A stretch of DNA of 64,000 nucleotides, taken from the NCBI GenBank assembly GCA_963825765.1, contig CAWGUU010000018.1, positions 1 to 64,000 on the forward strand, written 5' to 3'. Source of the stretch: CAWGUU01 sp963825765. Its GTDB lineage: Bacteria > Actinomycetota > Acidimicrobiia > Acidimicrobiales > AC-14. The notes under the pieces are model-generated. The model did no database searches. It was not told the origin of the DNA and saw nothing but the letters and a program-made list of their open reading frames with translations. The position numbers and the translations under genes are program-made. Shown in pieces: positions 7,968 to 16,241 of the stretch (positions are counted from its first letter, which is position 1; every line of letters begins with the position of its first letter).

Positions 7968-9116
7968 ATGACGGTCCCCCCGGCACGACCCGTGTTCCCG
8001 CCCGAGGACCGGGCGGTGATCGCAGCCATGATCGACGAGTCGCTGGCCAGCGGTTCGCTCACCCTCGGCCCCCACACCCGCCGGTTCGAGGACGCCGTCG
8101 CGTCCCACCACGGCGTCGCCCACGCGGTGGCCGTCAGCAGCGGCACCGCGGCGCTCGAGATCGCCCTGCGCACGCTCGACGTGCAGGGCCGCGAGGTGGT
8201 CGTCCCGGCCAACACGTTCTTCGCCACCGCCGCCGCCGTCGTGCACGCCGGCGGCATCCCGCGCTTCGCCGACGTCGATCCCGGCACGTTCGCACTCTCG
8301 CCGGCCACCATCGAGGCCGCCACCGCCGACGGCCTCTGCGCCGGCGTGATCCTGGTTCACATCGGTGGCCTGGTCACGCCGGACATCGACAACATCGTCG
8401 AGCTGTGCCAGGAGCGGGGCCTGTTCCTGGTCGAGGACGCCGCCCACGCCCACGGCGCCGGCTACCTCGGGCGCGCGGCCGGATCGTTCGGCTCGGCCGG
8501 GGCGCTGTCGTTCTACCCGACCAAGGTCGTCACCAGCGGCGAAGGTGGCGTGCTCCTCACCAACGACGCCGTCGCCCGCGACGAGGCCCGGACCTACCGC
8601 GACCAGGGCAAGGCCAGCTTCGCCGGTGGCGACCACGTGCGCATGGGCTACGCCTGGCGCATGAGCGAGCTCCACGCCGCGGTGGGGGTGGTGCAGATGT
8701 CCCGACTCGACGAGTTCGTCGCCACCCGGCGCCGGGTGGCGACTCTGTACGACGAGGCGTTGGCCGGCCTCCCCGGCATCACCGCCCTCCCGATGCCGGC
8801 GGGATGCGAGCCGAACTACTACAAGTACATCGCCCTGCTGGAGTCCGCCGACCGGCGGGAGCCGCTCAAGCAGCTCCTCCGCGAACGGCACGGCGTGTCG
8901 CTCAGCGGCGAGGTCTACGCCAAGCCGCTCCATCTCCACCCGGTGTTCGCCCCGTGGCGGGCCGGCCCGCTCCCGGTGGCCGAGGACGTCTGCGCCCGCC
9001 ACGTCTGCCTCCCCATCCACTCCGACATGACCGACCAAGAGGCGGGGCAGGTGGTAACCGGGCTCGGTCAGGTGCTCGCCGGTGCAGGGGGCGGTCCGCT
9101 CCTGACCACACGGTAG
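7968..9116 (+). CDS. DegT/DnrJ/EryC1/StrS-family sugar aminotransferase
   Basis: The 382-residue PLP enzyme aligns with nucleotide-sugar aminotransferases: VAVSSGTAALEIALR (phosphate binding), VVPANTFFATAAAVV, VEDAAHAHGA and FYPTKVVTSGEGG with the PLP-binding Lys. It probably transaminates a keto-sugar nucleotide for surface polysaccharide or glycolipid. The ATG at 7968 is the first plausible start. It opens the glycan block inserted between nuoA and nuoB and overlaps the end of the convergent membrane protein by 49 bp. The exact sugar cannot be read from the sequence. Confidence 0.9.
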   Translation: MTVPPARPVFPPEDRAVIAAMIDESLASGSLTLGPHTRRFEDAVASHHGVAHAVAVSSGTAALEIALRTLDVQGREVVVPANTFFATAAAVVHAGGIPRFADVDPGTFALSPATIEAATADGLCAGVILVHIGGLVTPDIDNIVELCQERGLFLVEDAAHAHGAGYLGRAAGSFGSAGALSFYPTKVVTSGEGGVLLTNDAVARDEARTYRDQGKASFAGGDHVRMGYAWRMSELHAAVGVVQMSRLDEFVATRRRVATLYDEALAGLPGITALPMPAGCEPNYYKYIALLESADRREPLKQLLRERHGVSLSGEVYAKPLHLHPVFAPWRAGPLPVAEDVCARHVCLPIHSDMTDQEAGQVVTGLGQVLAGAGGGPLLTTR

Positions 9117-10435
9117 AGCGAGTAGTCCGGCGTCCGGCTGACGGGCACGATGCAGACCACCGGGCCGCCGCAGTCGGACGGCGTCCCCGCAGCCATCTCC
9201 TCCAGCACCCGATCCTCGTTGACTTTGTACTGCGACGCGAAGCCCTGCCAGATCATCACGTAGTCGACGTCGCGCTGGCGGAGGACCTCCGAGTAGGCGG
9301 CTGGGCTCGGCCAGCTCCGGATCAGGATGCTTTCCGGGAAGAACTCCGAGTCGAGCTTCCCGCCGGCCCGGATGAGCTGGTACATGCCCGCCTTGCGGTC
9401 GGCGATGCGAAGGACCCGATAGGTGGATCCGGGCGAGAAGTCGGCGGAGTCGAGGAAGACCGTCATGTGGGTGTCGACGTCGCTGCTGAGGGCCTGGGCG
9501 GCTGGCGACATGACCAGCAGCCCCCACGTCAAGGCGCCGAAGGTGATGAGGGCGACGGCGGCGATCGGTGCCACCCAGCGCGGAACCCCTCGGCGTACCA
9601 GCAGGAAGAGGGCCACGGGCACGAGGAAGACCCACGACCGCGGTGCCACGGTGGTGATCAGGTTGGCGGCCTTGACCGCCACCGAGCTCTCCACGAACAC
9701 CGGCGATCGGATCACGAGCATCGCTGCCGGCAGCGCCGGCACGACCGAGAGCACGTACTGCCGCAGCAGCAGGCGGCGGTTGGGCTCCCAGGCAAGCGCC
9801 CCCAGCACCAGCGCGGCCGTGATCGGCATGATCACCGCCGGGTGGGTCACCTGGGCCAGCGCGGCCAGCGCCGTCGCCCACCAGTACTTCTGCCGCCGCC
9901 AGCAGCCGACGGCGGCCATCAGCATGGATGCACCCCAGAGGAAGGGCAGTTGGCCGATGAGAAGGGCGGTCAGGTAGGCGGGATTGACCAGGGTCGCCAC
10001 CAGCCACCAGCCCCGCCGGAGCTCGGGGAACGTCCAGAGCGTCGTCGCCATCAGGCCGACCGAGCCGGCGACGAGCCACAGGGTGACCACCCAGTCGCCC
10101 AGGATCGGCCGCACGACCGCGGCCGTCAGCCAAGGCACCAGGCCATACGGGAAGGCGTACGCCTCGCCGTGGCCGATCACCGGCATGCGAAAGGGGACGC
10201 CGTGGCCGCTCCACAGCTGATCGCTCACGTACCAGACGTGGGCGTAGTTGATCATGGTGTCGAGGGAGGCGAAGATGACGTGGCGCAGGACAAGGCCGTG
10301 AAGCACGGCCCAACCGACACAGATGGCACCTGCGACGATGGTGCCGGTCAGCTCGAAGGTCGATCGTGGCCGGCGAACGTCGGGCACCGTCGGGGTCGAG
10401 GTCCTCACCGGCCAGAGCCTCGCACCGTTCGACAC
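9068..10435 (-). CDS. Polytopic membrane protein, glycosyltransferase-like
   Basis: About ten hydrophobic helices are followed by a roughly 130-residue C-terminal soluble domain. The first extracytoplasmic loop contains the HVWYVSDQLWSGHG stretch, and short acidic/aromatic loops recall GT-C mannosyltransferase-like proteins, but no diagnostic motif is clear. The ATG at 10435 is the longest option; a start 16 codons further in (GTG, about 10387) is possible. It is divergent from the NodB gene, whose GTG is only 6 bp away. Context (aminotransferase, GT2, deacetylase) suggests glycan assembly at the membrane. Confidence 0.7.
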   Translation of the reverse strand: MSNGARLWPVRTSTPTVPDVRRPRSTFELTGTIVAGAICVGWAVLHGLVLRHVIFASLDTMINYAHVWYVSDQLWSGHGVPFRMPVIGHGEAYAFPYGLVPWLTAAVVRPILGDWVVTLWLVAGSVGLMATTLWTFPELRRGWWLVATLVNPAYLTALLIGQLPFLWGASMLMAAVGCWRRQKYWWATALAALAQVTHPAVIMPITAALVLGALAWEPNRRLLLRQYVLSVVPALPAAMLVIRSPVFVESSVAVKAANLITTVAPRSWVFLVPVALFLLVRRGVPRWVAPIAAVALITFGALTWGLLVMSPAAQALSSDVDTHMTVFLDSADFSPGSTYRVLRIADRKAGMYQLIRAGGKLDSEFFPESILIRSWPSPAAYSEVLRQRDVDYVMIWQGFASQYKVNEDRVLEEMAAGTPSDCGGPVVCIVPVSRTPDYSLYRVVRSGPPPAPAST

Positions 10436-10440
10436 CGCTC

Positions 10441-11379
10441 GTGAACCGGGTTCCGGGCCGTACCGCGGCCTTTGTCGCCGTGGTCGCGGCTGCCGTGGTC
10501 GGCGTCGACCTGTGGCTGCTCACCCAGACGGGCGAGCACGTGCTGAGGCTGGCGCTCTGGCTCGGAGCGGCGGCGGCCGCGGCCAGCGGCGCGATCTGCG
10601 TGGCCGCGGCGGCCTCCTCGGACGGCCGCCGTCCAAAGTTCGGGAAACGGGCGGCGACGGTCGTGGCGTGCGCCGCGCTGTCCACCGTGGCCGTCGGCTC
10701 GTGGATCGGCGCCAACTCGCCTCGCGTCTCGTGGTTCGGCGCGCTCGTCGCCAACGGGGCGCGGGACGATCCCAGGGTGGCGCTGACCTTCGACGACGGG
10801 CCGAACGCGCGTACGACGCCGGCGGTGCAGGCGATCCTCGACGAGAGAGGCGTCAAGGGCACGTTCTTCCAGGTGGGCCGGGCCGTGGTCGACCGCCCCG
10901 ACATCGTCCGCAGCCTCATCGAGGCCGGCCACCTTGTCGCCAACCACTCCTACACCCACGACTCCCTTCGCTGGCTCGACCCCCGGTACCCCGAGTTGGT
11001 CCGCACCCAGCAGGCCTTCGCCCGGGAGGCCGGGATGTGCCCGGCGTTCTTCCGCCCGCCCCACGGCCAGCACACGCCGGCGATGGCCTTCGTCGTCCAC
11101 CGCCAGTCGATGGTGATGGTGGGATGGGACGTGTCCGCCAGTGACTGGACGACCGAGGACGCCGGGCTGGTCGCCCGCCGGGTGCTCGACCGCGTGCGAC
11201 CCGGCTCGATCGTCGACCTCCACGACGGCCTCGACGGCCGGGTCGACGCTGATCGCTCGGTGGTGGCCAGGGCCCTGCCTCTGATCCTCGACGGCCTGGC
11301 CGCCAAGGGCCTGCGGCCGGTGCGCCTCGACGAGCTCCTTGGCCGCCCGGGTTACCTGGAATCCTGCCCGGGTCGGTGA
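10441..11379 (+). CDS. Membrane-anchored polysaccharide deacetylase (NodB family, CE4)
   Basis: The N-terminal third has about three membrane helices, followed by a complete NodB domain: TFDDGPN (catalytic base and metal Asp), NHSYTHDSL (metal His pair), RPPHGQHTP, DVSASDWTTED and IVDLHDG. All catalytic motifs are present, so it is predicted to be an active metal-dependent N- or O-deacetylase outside the cell. I chose the GTG at 10441 because the earlier ATG (10366) would overlap the divergent gene. A degenerate paralogue is the last domain of the fusion protein at 13031. Confidence 0.88.
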   Translation: MNRVPGRTAAFVAVVAAAVVGVDLWLLTQTGEHVLRLALWLGAAAAAASGAICVAAAASSDGRRPKFGKRAATVVACAALSTVAVGSWIGANSPRVSWFGALVANGARDDPRVALTFDDGPNARTTPAVQAILDERGVKGTFFQVGRAVVDRPDIVRSLIEAGHLVANHSYTHDSLRWLDPRYPELVRTQQAFAREAGMCPAFFRPPHGQHTPAMAFVVHRQSMVMVGWDVSASDWTTEDAGLVARRVLDRVRPGSIVDLHDGLDGRVDADRSVVARALPLILDGLAAKGLRPVRLDELLGRPGYLESCPGR

Positions 11380-12137
11380 CGGAGCACCCGGAAGGCGGCG
11401 AGGGGGATCGCGGCAGCGTCGATGGCGGCGTCGAGCAGGCTGGTCCGTGACCGGAACAGGGGAACGGGCACGAGGACGCGGTTGGTGACCCGCTTGCCGA
11501 GCCGGCAGAGCACCACCGCCACCTCCACCGTTTCGCTGTACTTGTACCCGCGGTAGTAGTCGAGGGCCTGGACGAGGGCGCCGAGGCGGAAGACTCGGTA
11601 CCCGGACTCGACGTCGAGCAGGCGCTGCCCGGCCCACACGCTGGCCCAGGCGCTGAGGATCCAGTTGCCGGATCGCTTCCAGCGGGGGTAGGTCGACAGA
11701 TCCCGCCGGACGAGCAGGGCATCGAGCTGCTCCCGCTCGGCGATCTCCTGGAGCTCGTCGAACACGGCGAGCTCGTGCTGACCGTCGGCGTCCACGGTGA
11801 ACACCAGGTCGTCGCCGCCCACCTCGCCCGCCGACGCCCGCCGGCGGAGGTCGCAGAAGGCGGCGTAGTAGGCGGCCGACATGCCTCGGTTCGTGTCGAA
11901 GGACAGGAGGCGGGCGGCGGGATGGCCGGGCAACCACGCAGCGACGAGCTCCCTGGTCCGATCGGTGGATCCGTCGTCGACGACCACCAACTCGTCGACC
12001 AGGGGGTACAGCTGGTCGAGCACCGCCACAACGGTGGGCTCCTCGTTGTAGGCCGGCACGACCGCGATCCGGCGCCGACCGGCCCGGCGCGGCACCGGCG
12101 GGCCCGACGCCCCCCGCTCAGGCCCGGTTGGCGACAT
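11352..12137 (-). CDS. Glycosyltransferase family 2 (DPM1/polyprenyl-phosphate type)
   Basis: The 261-residue protein has a GT-A fold signature: RIAVVPAYNEEPTVVAVLDQ, VVVDDGSTDRT and VFTVDADGQH (DxD), followed by SGYRVFRL. There are no C-terminal membrane helices, so it is a soluble or peripheral enzyme moving a sugar from a nucleotide donor, often to polyprenyl phosphate. Its start overlaps the end of the DMT transporter gene by 20 bp, so the two are co-transcribed. It converges with the NodB gene with a 28-bp overlap. Confidence 0.9.
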   Translation of the reverse strand: MSPTGPERGASGPPVPRRAGRRRIAVVPAYNEEPTVVAVLDQLYPLVDELVVVDDGSTDRTRELVAAWLPGHPAARLLSFDTNRGMSAAYYAAFCDLRRRASAGEVGGDDLVFTVDADGQHELAVFDELQEIAEREQLDALLVRRDLSTYPRWKRSGNWILSAWASVWAGQRLLDVESGYRVFRLGALVQALDYYRGYKYSETVEVAVVLCRLGKRVTNRVLVPVPLFRSRTSLLDAAIDAAAIPLAAFRVLRHRPGQDSR

Positions 12138-12966
12138 CCACCGACCTCCCTGTCCCGGCGGCCATGACGATGCCCACCGTCATGAGCAGCATCCCGACCA
12201 CCTCGGCGGCAAGGTTGCCGGCGCCGCCGCCGACCACCTCGCCGAACAGGGTGGCTCCCACCACCACGCTGCCGACGGTCTCGACCACCATGAGCACTGG
12301 CAGCGACGCCCTCAGCGGTCCGGCGTTGAACGCGCTCTGGATGAGGACCACGCCGGCGGCGAAGGCGCCGAGCAGGGCGTAGACCTCCCAGCCCGTGGGC
12401 GAAGGCAACACGCCGGGCGCCGCCGCCACCGCCTTGGTGAGGGCGGCGGCGAGGGTGAAGAGCGTGCCGCCGGCGGCGGCAAGGAGGCGGGCCCGGACGT
12501 CGTCGGAGCGGCCCCTGCTCAGCCCGACCAAGGTGACAACGACCGCCACCACCACCACCGCCGCCACCAGCCAGGCCGGCCCCGACGCGCTGGTTTCGCC
12601 CTGCTCGGGCCGAGCCGCCAGCAGGAACGTCGCCAGGCCCACGACGATGCTCAGGGCGCCGGCCCACTCGGTCCATCGCAGCTTGTGTCGGTCCCAGAAA
12701 GCCGACACCGGCAGAGCGAAGAGGAGGCTGGTGGCCAGAATGGGCTCCACCAGCGCCAGCGAGGCCCGACCGAGGGCGACGTAGCGGAGGGCGTATGCGG
12801 CGCCGTTGGCAGCCACCCCGGCCAGCCACTGCGGCCGCCGGGCCAGGTCGACCAGAAGGCCGGGATGCAGGGCCTTGGACGGATCGGCCTTCCTGGCGTC
12901 GTGCTGCTGCAGCACCATGGCGGCGGCATAGAAGGCTGCCGACAGCAGGGCGACGAGGACGGCCAT
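12118..12966 (-). CDS. DMT-superfamily (EamA/NIPA-like) transporter
   Basis: The 282-residue protein has nine to ten hydrophobic helices: an N-terminal MAVLVALLSAAFYAAAMVLQ, the EamA-like repeat around LALVEPILATSLLFALP, and a matching second-half segment near LPVLMVVETVGSVV. The internal duplication and length fit drug/metabolite transporters; the QQHDARKAD loop recalls NIPA-like members. The substrate is unknown; the position upstream of a GT2 suggests a lipid-linked or nucleotide-linked precursor. The ATG at 12966 begins the helix directly. The fusion gene diverges 64 bp away. Confidence 0.8.
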   Translation of the reverse strand: MAVLVALLSAAFYAAAMVLQQHDARKADPSKALHPGLLVDLARRPQWLAGVAANGAAYALRYVALGRASLALVEPILATSLLFALPVSAFWDRHKLRWTEWAGALSIVVGLATFLLAARPEQGETSASGPAWLVAAVVVVAVVVTLVGLSRGRSDDVRARLLAAAGGTLFTLAAALTKAVAAAPGVLPSPTGWEVYALLGAFAAGVVLIQSAFNAGPLRASLPVLMVVETVGSVVVGATLFGEVVGGGAGNLAAEVVGMLLMTVGIVMAAGTGRSVDVANRA

Positions 12967-13030
12967 CGCGGCCGAACCTATCGGGCGTTTGGTATCCCGG
13001 GCGACTGTTCGCTAGCGTCGTCGCGGTTCC

Positions 13031-15469
13031 ATGAGAGTCGTGATCACTGGCGGGAGCGGGTTCATCGGGTCACACGTCGTGGATCATCTCTGCGACGCCG
13101 GACACGATGTGGCCGTCATCGACCTGCGGCCTCCCCACCGCGACGACGTCGGCCATCTGCCGGTCGACATCGGCGACATGGACGGGCTCCTCCGAGCCAC
13201 CGAGGGTGCCGACGCGGTGTTCCACCTGGCCGCCGTGTCGGACGTCAACGTCGTGGCCGGCGACCCAGTGCTGGCCACCGACCTCAACGTCCTCTGCACG
13301 GCAAGAGTGTGGGACGCCTGCCGCCGCAACGGCGTCGGGCGGGTGGTCCTGGCCAGCACCGTCTGGGTCTACGCCGGTGCCCCCGGGGGTGCGGGCGACC
13401 CCCCGCTGGAGGAGTCGTCGGCGTTTCTCCTCCCGGGATGTGGCAGCCACCTCTACACGTCGTCGAAGGTGGCGGCCGAGCTGATGGCCCACAGCTATCA
13501 CGCCCTGTACGGCCAGGAGTTCACCATCCTGCGCTACGGCATCCCCTACGGGCCTCGGATGCGGGACGCGCTGGTGATCCCCCGCTTCGTCCGCATGGCA
13601 CTGGCCGGCGAGCCGATCACGATCGACGGCGACGGGAGCCAGTTCCGCAACTACGTCTACGTGGAGGACCTGGCCGCCGCCCACGTGCTGGCGCTCGGCG
13701 AGGCGGGAGCCAACGAGGTCTTCAACCTCGAGGGCGCCGAGCCCATCAGCGTCCGCTACCTCATCGACTCGGTCGCCGCCGCGATCGGGGTGCCGGTCGA
13801 GGTGGTGCGGCGGCCCAGCCGGCCGGGCGACTACTGCGGTCGCGAAGTGTCCGCCACCAAGGCCGAGCGTCTACTGGGCTGGGCTCCCCGGGTCCCCTTC
13901 GACGAGGGTCTTCGCCGCTACGTCGCCTGGCATCGCCAACTGGTGCCGGAACCGGCCCTCGCCGCCGCCGCTGCGGTGCCCGCCGTGGTGCTCGCTGCGC
14001 CCGACGTCGGACCGCCGGTCCTGGCGCCGGCGGCCATGGTGCCCGACGTGGTGCTCGAGCCCGCCGCCCTGGAACCCGCCGCCCTGGTGGCCGTGGGCGC
14101 CAGGGTCGCGCCGCCCGCCCTTGCGACGCCGCCCCTCGAGTTGCCTGCCCTGGCGCCGGCTGCCGCCGTGTCGGTGAGGCCGCCGGTGGCCGCAACGCCG
14201 CCCACACCGACAGGTCACGGAACCACTCCCTCGCCGGGCCGCGTCCCCACGGTGGCCGGCCTGGGCGCCGGCATGTGCCTCGCCGTCCTGCTCCTTCCCG
14301 CGTTGGCCACCGTCGCCGGCGGCGGCGCCGAGCCGCGCCTGCTGACCGCGGCGGGGACGCTGCTGGCCGCGGCCATGGCGACGTCGGTGACGCGGCGGCT
14401 GGAGTCCGGCCATCACCCGTGGGCCTGGGGATCGATCCTTCTCGTCGCCGTGTGGTTGCTGTCGCAGGCCGCGTCGGGCCTGGTGGCGCTCCCTGTCGGC
14501 GTGCTCATCGGTGTGGCCGTCGGCGCAACCGTCGGCCTCCCGCCCCGCGCCGGATGGCGGGAGGCGGCGGGGCCTGGCGTTGCCGCCGTCACCGTCCTGA
14601 CCGCCATCGCCCTGGTGGCACCGCCGGTGCTGTTCGGGTTCGCAGCCGTCCTGGTCGTCGGCGCGGTGCTGCTTTGGGTCATGTCGGACCTCCACCCGCC
14701 CGTCACCCGGCAGCGCCGGTCGTGGGCCGTGGCCGGGGCGACGTTGGCGTCGCTCACCATGGTGACGTCGCTGGTCGGGGCCACCTCGGCGGGAGCGGCC
14801 TGGTTCGGCAACGTCGTCACCCACGGTCCCCGGACCGAGGGACGGGTGGCCATCACCTTGGACGGCCACCCCGACCCGGTCGAAGCCGAGCAGATCATCT
14901 CCGCCCTTGATTCCCGCGGGGTCCGTGCCACCTTCTTCACCAAGGGCAGCTCGCTGGAGTCGCGCCGGGACTTCACCAGCCAGCTGATCGCCGCCGGGCA
15001 GTTGATCGGCAACAACGCCTTCAGCAGCGACCGCGACGCCTTCCTGAACCCCCGCTACACCCAGCTGCGCCAGGCTCAGCTGGCCTTCGAGCGGGAGCTC
15101 GGTCTCTGCCCGACCTATTTCCGGCCCCCTGGCGGCCGGCACACGCCGTTCATGGCCCTGGCCGCACGCGCCCACCGGATGACGATGGTCACATGGGACG
15201 TGCGGGTCGGGGCCCGAGAGGCCCGACGGGCCGGCGATCCTGCGGCCCTGGCCCAGCGGGTGCTTTCGAGGGTCCGGCCCGGCTCCATCGTGGCCTTCGA
15301 GCTCGGCGGATCCGGGACGGCCCCCGACGGGACGACGATCGCCGACGCCCTTCCTCTCGTCCTCGACGGTTTACAGGCCAGGGGCCTCGAACCCGTGGGC
15401 CTCGACTGGCTCCTGCACGGCGACGGCTATGTGAGCGACTGTGGCTCGAACGGGACCTCACAATCGTGA
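13031..15469 (+). CDS. Fusion: NAD-dependent epimerase, membrane domain, degenerate NodB domain
   Basis: The 812-residue chain has three parts. Residues 1-300 are an extended SDR: VVITGGSGFIGSHVVDHL (Rossmann), FHLAAVSDV, and the catalytic YTSSKVAAE. Residues 306-403 are an Ala/Pro/Val linker, and 405-600 hold about six helices. Residues 605-812 resemble the NodB domain at 10441 (shared RPPxGxHTP and SRVRPGSIV), but TFDDGP reads TLDGHPD and the metal His pair (NHSYTH) reads NNAFSS, so deacetylase activity is probably lost. The last 170 residues may bind rather than cut glycan. No internal stop or frameshift is visible. The fusion architecture is unusual. Confidence 0.85.
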   Translation: MRVVITGGSGFIGSHVVDHLCDAGHDVAVIDLRPPHRDDVGHLPVDIGDMDGLLRATEGADAVFHLAAVSDVNVVAGDPVLATDLNVLCTARVWDACRRNGVGRVVLASTVWVYAGAPGGAGDPPLEESSAFLLPGCGSHLYTSSKVAAELMAHSYHALYGQEFTILRYGIPYGPRMRDALVIPRFVRMALAGEPITIDGDGSQFRNYVYVEDLAAAHVLALGEAGANEVFNLEGAEPISVRYLIDSVAAAIGVPVEVVRRPSRPGDYCGREVSATKAERLLGWAPRVPFDEGLRRYVAWHRQLVPEPALAAAAAVPAVVLAAPDVGPPVLAPAAMVPDVVLEPAALEPAALVAVGARVAPPALATPPLELPALAPAAAVSVRPPVAATPPTPTGHGTTPSPGRVPTVAGLGAGMCLAVLLLPALATVAGGGAEPRLLTAAGTLLAAAMATSVTRRLESGHHPWAWGSILLVAVWLLSQAASGLVALPVGVLIGVAVGATVGLPPRAGWREAAGPGVAAVTVLTAIALVAPPVLFGFAAVLVVGAVLLWVMSDLHPPVTRQRRSWAVAGATLASLTMVTSLVGATSAGAAWFGNVVTHGPRTEGRVAITLDGHPDPVEAEQIISALDSRGVRATFFTKGSSLESRRDFTSQLIAAGQLIGNNAFSSDRDAFLNPRYTQLRQAQLAFERELGLCPTYFRPPGGRHTPFMALAARAHRMTMVTWDVRVGAREARRAGDPAALAQRVLSRVRPGSIVAFELGGSGTAPDGTTIADALPLVLDGLQARGLEPVGLDWLLHGDGYVSDCGSNGTSQS

Positions 15470-15562
15470 GCGGCGCGGGACGCCGTCGTTGCCGGTGGTG
15501 AGAACGCCTACCTGACCGTCCTGCGCCGTCGGCTGCGCTGAGCACCTGCGCGGCCCGCAGTC

Positions 15563-15592
15563 TTGGCACTACGTGAACGCGTTCACTACCCT
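15563..15592 (+). promoter_or_regulatory. nuoB promoter, duplicate of the nuoA promoter, with ROP-type operator
   Basis: TTGGCA (15563-15568), palindrome GTGAACGCGTTCAC (15573-15586) and TACCCT (15587-15592) reproduce the nuoA promoter base for base. Identity continues into the nuoA-like remnant. It should give nuoB its own NADH-responsive promoter despite separation from nuoA. Confidence 0.75.
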
Positions 15593-15599
15593 CGCTGAC

Positions 15600-15728
15600 G
15601 TGCCTGCGTTCCTCCGCCAATACCTCACGCTCGTCGGCTTCGGCGGCGCGGCCATCCCTCATAGTCGGGGCCATGCTCGGCCGTACGTGCGCCAGACGGT
15701 TGGCCACGGCCGGATCGGCGTGCGCTAG
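15600..15728 (+). pseudogene. Truncated, frameshifted nuoA 5' copy, possible leader peptide of nuoB
   Basis: The first 19 codons (GTG start, PAFLRQYLTLVGFGGAAI) match nuoA at DNA and protein level. An extra C in the run near 15656 then shifts the frame relative to nuoA, while DNA similarity continues to about 15685. The shifted frame stays open for 42 residues and its TAG abuts the nuoB ATG (TAGATG). nuoB has no clear ribosome binding site, so translating this remnant may couple to nuoB. It is direct evidence that nuoA once lay here or was duplicated. Confidence 0.8.
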
Positions 15729-16241
15729 ATGGGGCTCGTCGAACGGGGCACGTTCGCCAAGAAGCCGCTCAAGCCGCTCACCTGGTTGCTCAACTACAGC
15801 CGCAAGTACTCGCTGTGGGTCTACCAGTGGGGCCTGGCGTGCTGCGCCATCGAGATGGGTGCCGCCTTCGGGTCGCCCCGCTACGACGTGATGCGCCTCG
15901 GCGTCATCCCCTTCCCGGCCGGCCCCCGCCAGGCCGACCTCGTCGTGGTCTCGGGCACCGTCACCGACAAGATGGCCCCGGCCATCCGCCGCCTCTGGGA
16001 GCAGATGCCCGATCCCAAGTACGTGATCTCCATGGGTTCGTGCGCCAACTGCGGCGGCCCCTACTGGGACTCGTACTCCGTCACCAAGGGCGTCGACCAG
16101 ATCATCCCCGTCGACGTCTATGTCCCCGGCTGCCCGCCCCGCCCCGAGGCCCTGCTGGAAGGCATCGTCCTCCTCCAGCAGCGCATCCAGGACGAGGACA
16201 TGGGCGAACGGTGGAGGGGTGAGCCGATTGTCGTCGGCTGA
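15729..16241 (+). CDS. nuoB: NADH-quinone oxidoreductase subunit B (second nuo operon)
   Basis: The 170-residue subunit coordinates the terminal N2 [4Fe-4S] cluster next to the quinone site. The ligands are visible: the tandem Cys in GLACCAIEM, the Cys in MGSCANCGG, and PGCPPRPE. The ATG at 15729 directly follows the stop of the nuoA remnant. It overlaps nuoC by about 20 bp. Length and motifs are normal, and the N-terminus is short. Confidence 0.96.
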   Translation: MGLVERGTFAKKPLKPLTWLLNYSRKYSLWVYQWGLACCAIEMGAAFGSPRYDVMRLGVIPFPAGPRQADLVVVSGTVTDKMAPAIRRLWEQMPDPKYVISMGSCANCGGPYWDSYSVTKGVDQIIPVDVYVPGCPPRPEALLEGIVLLQQRIQDEDMGERWRGEPIVVG

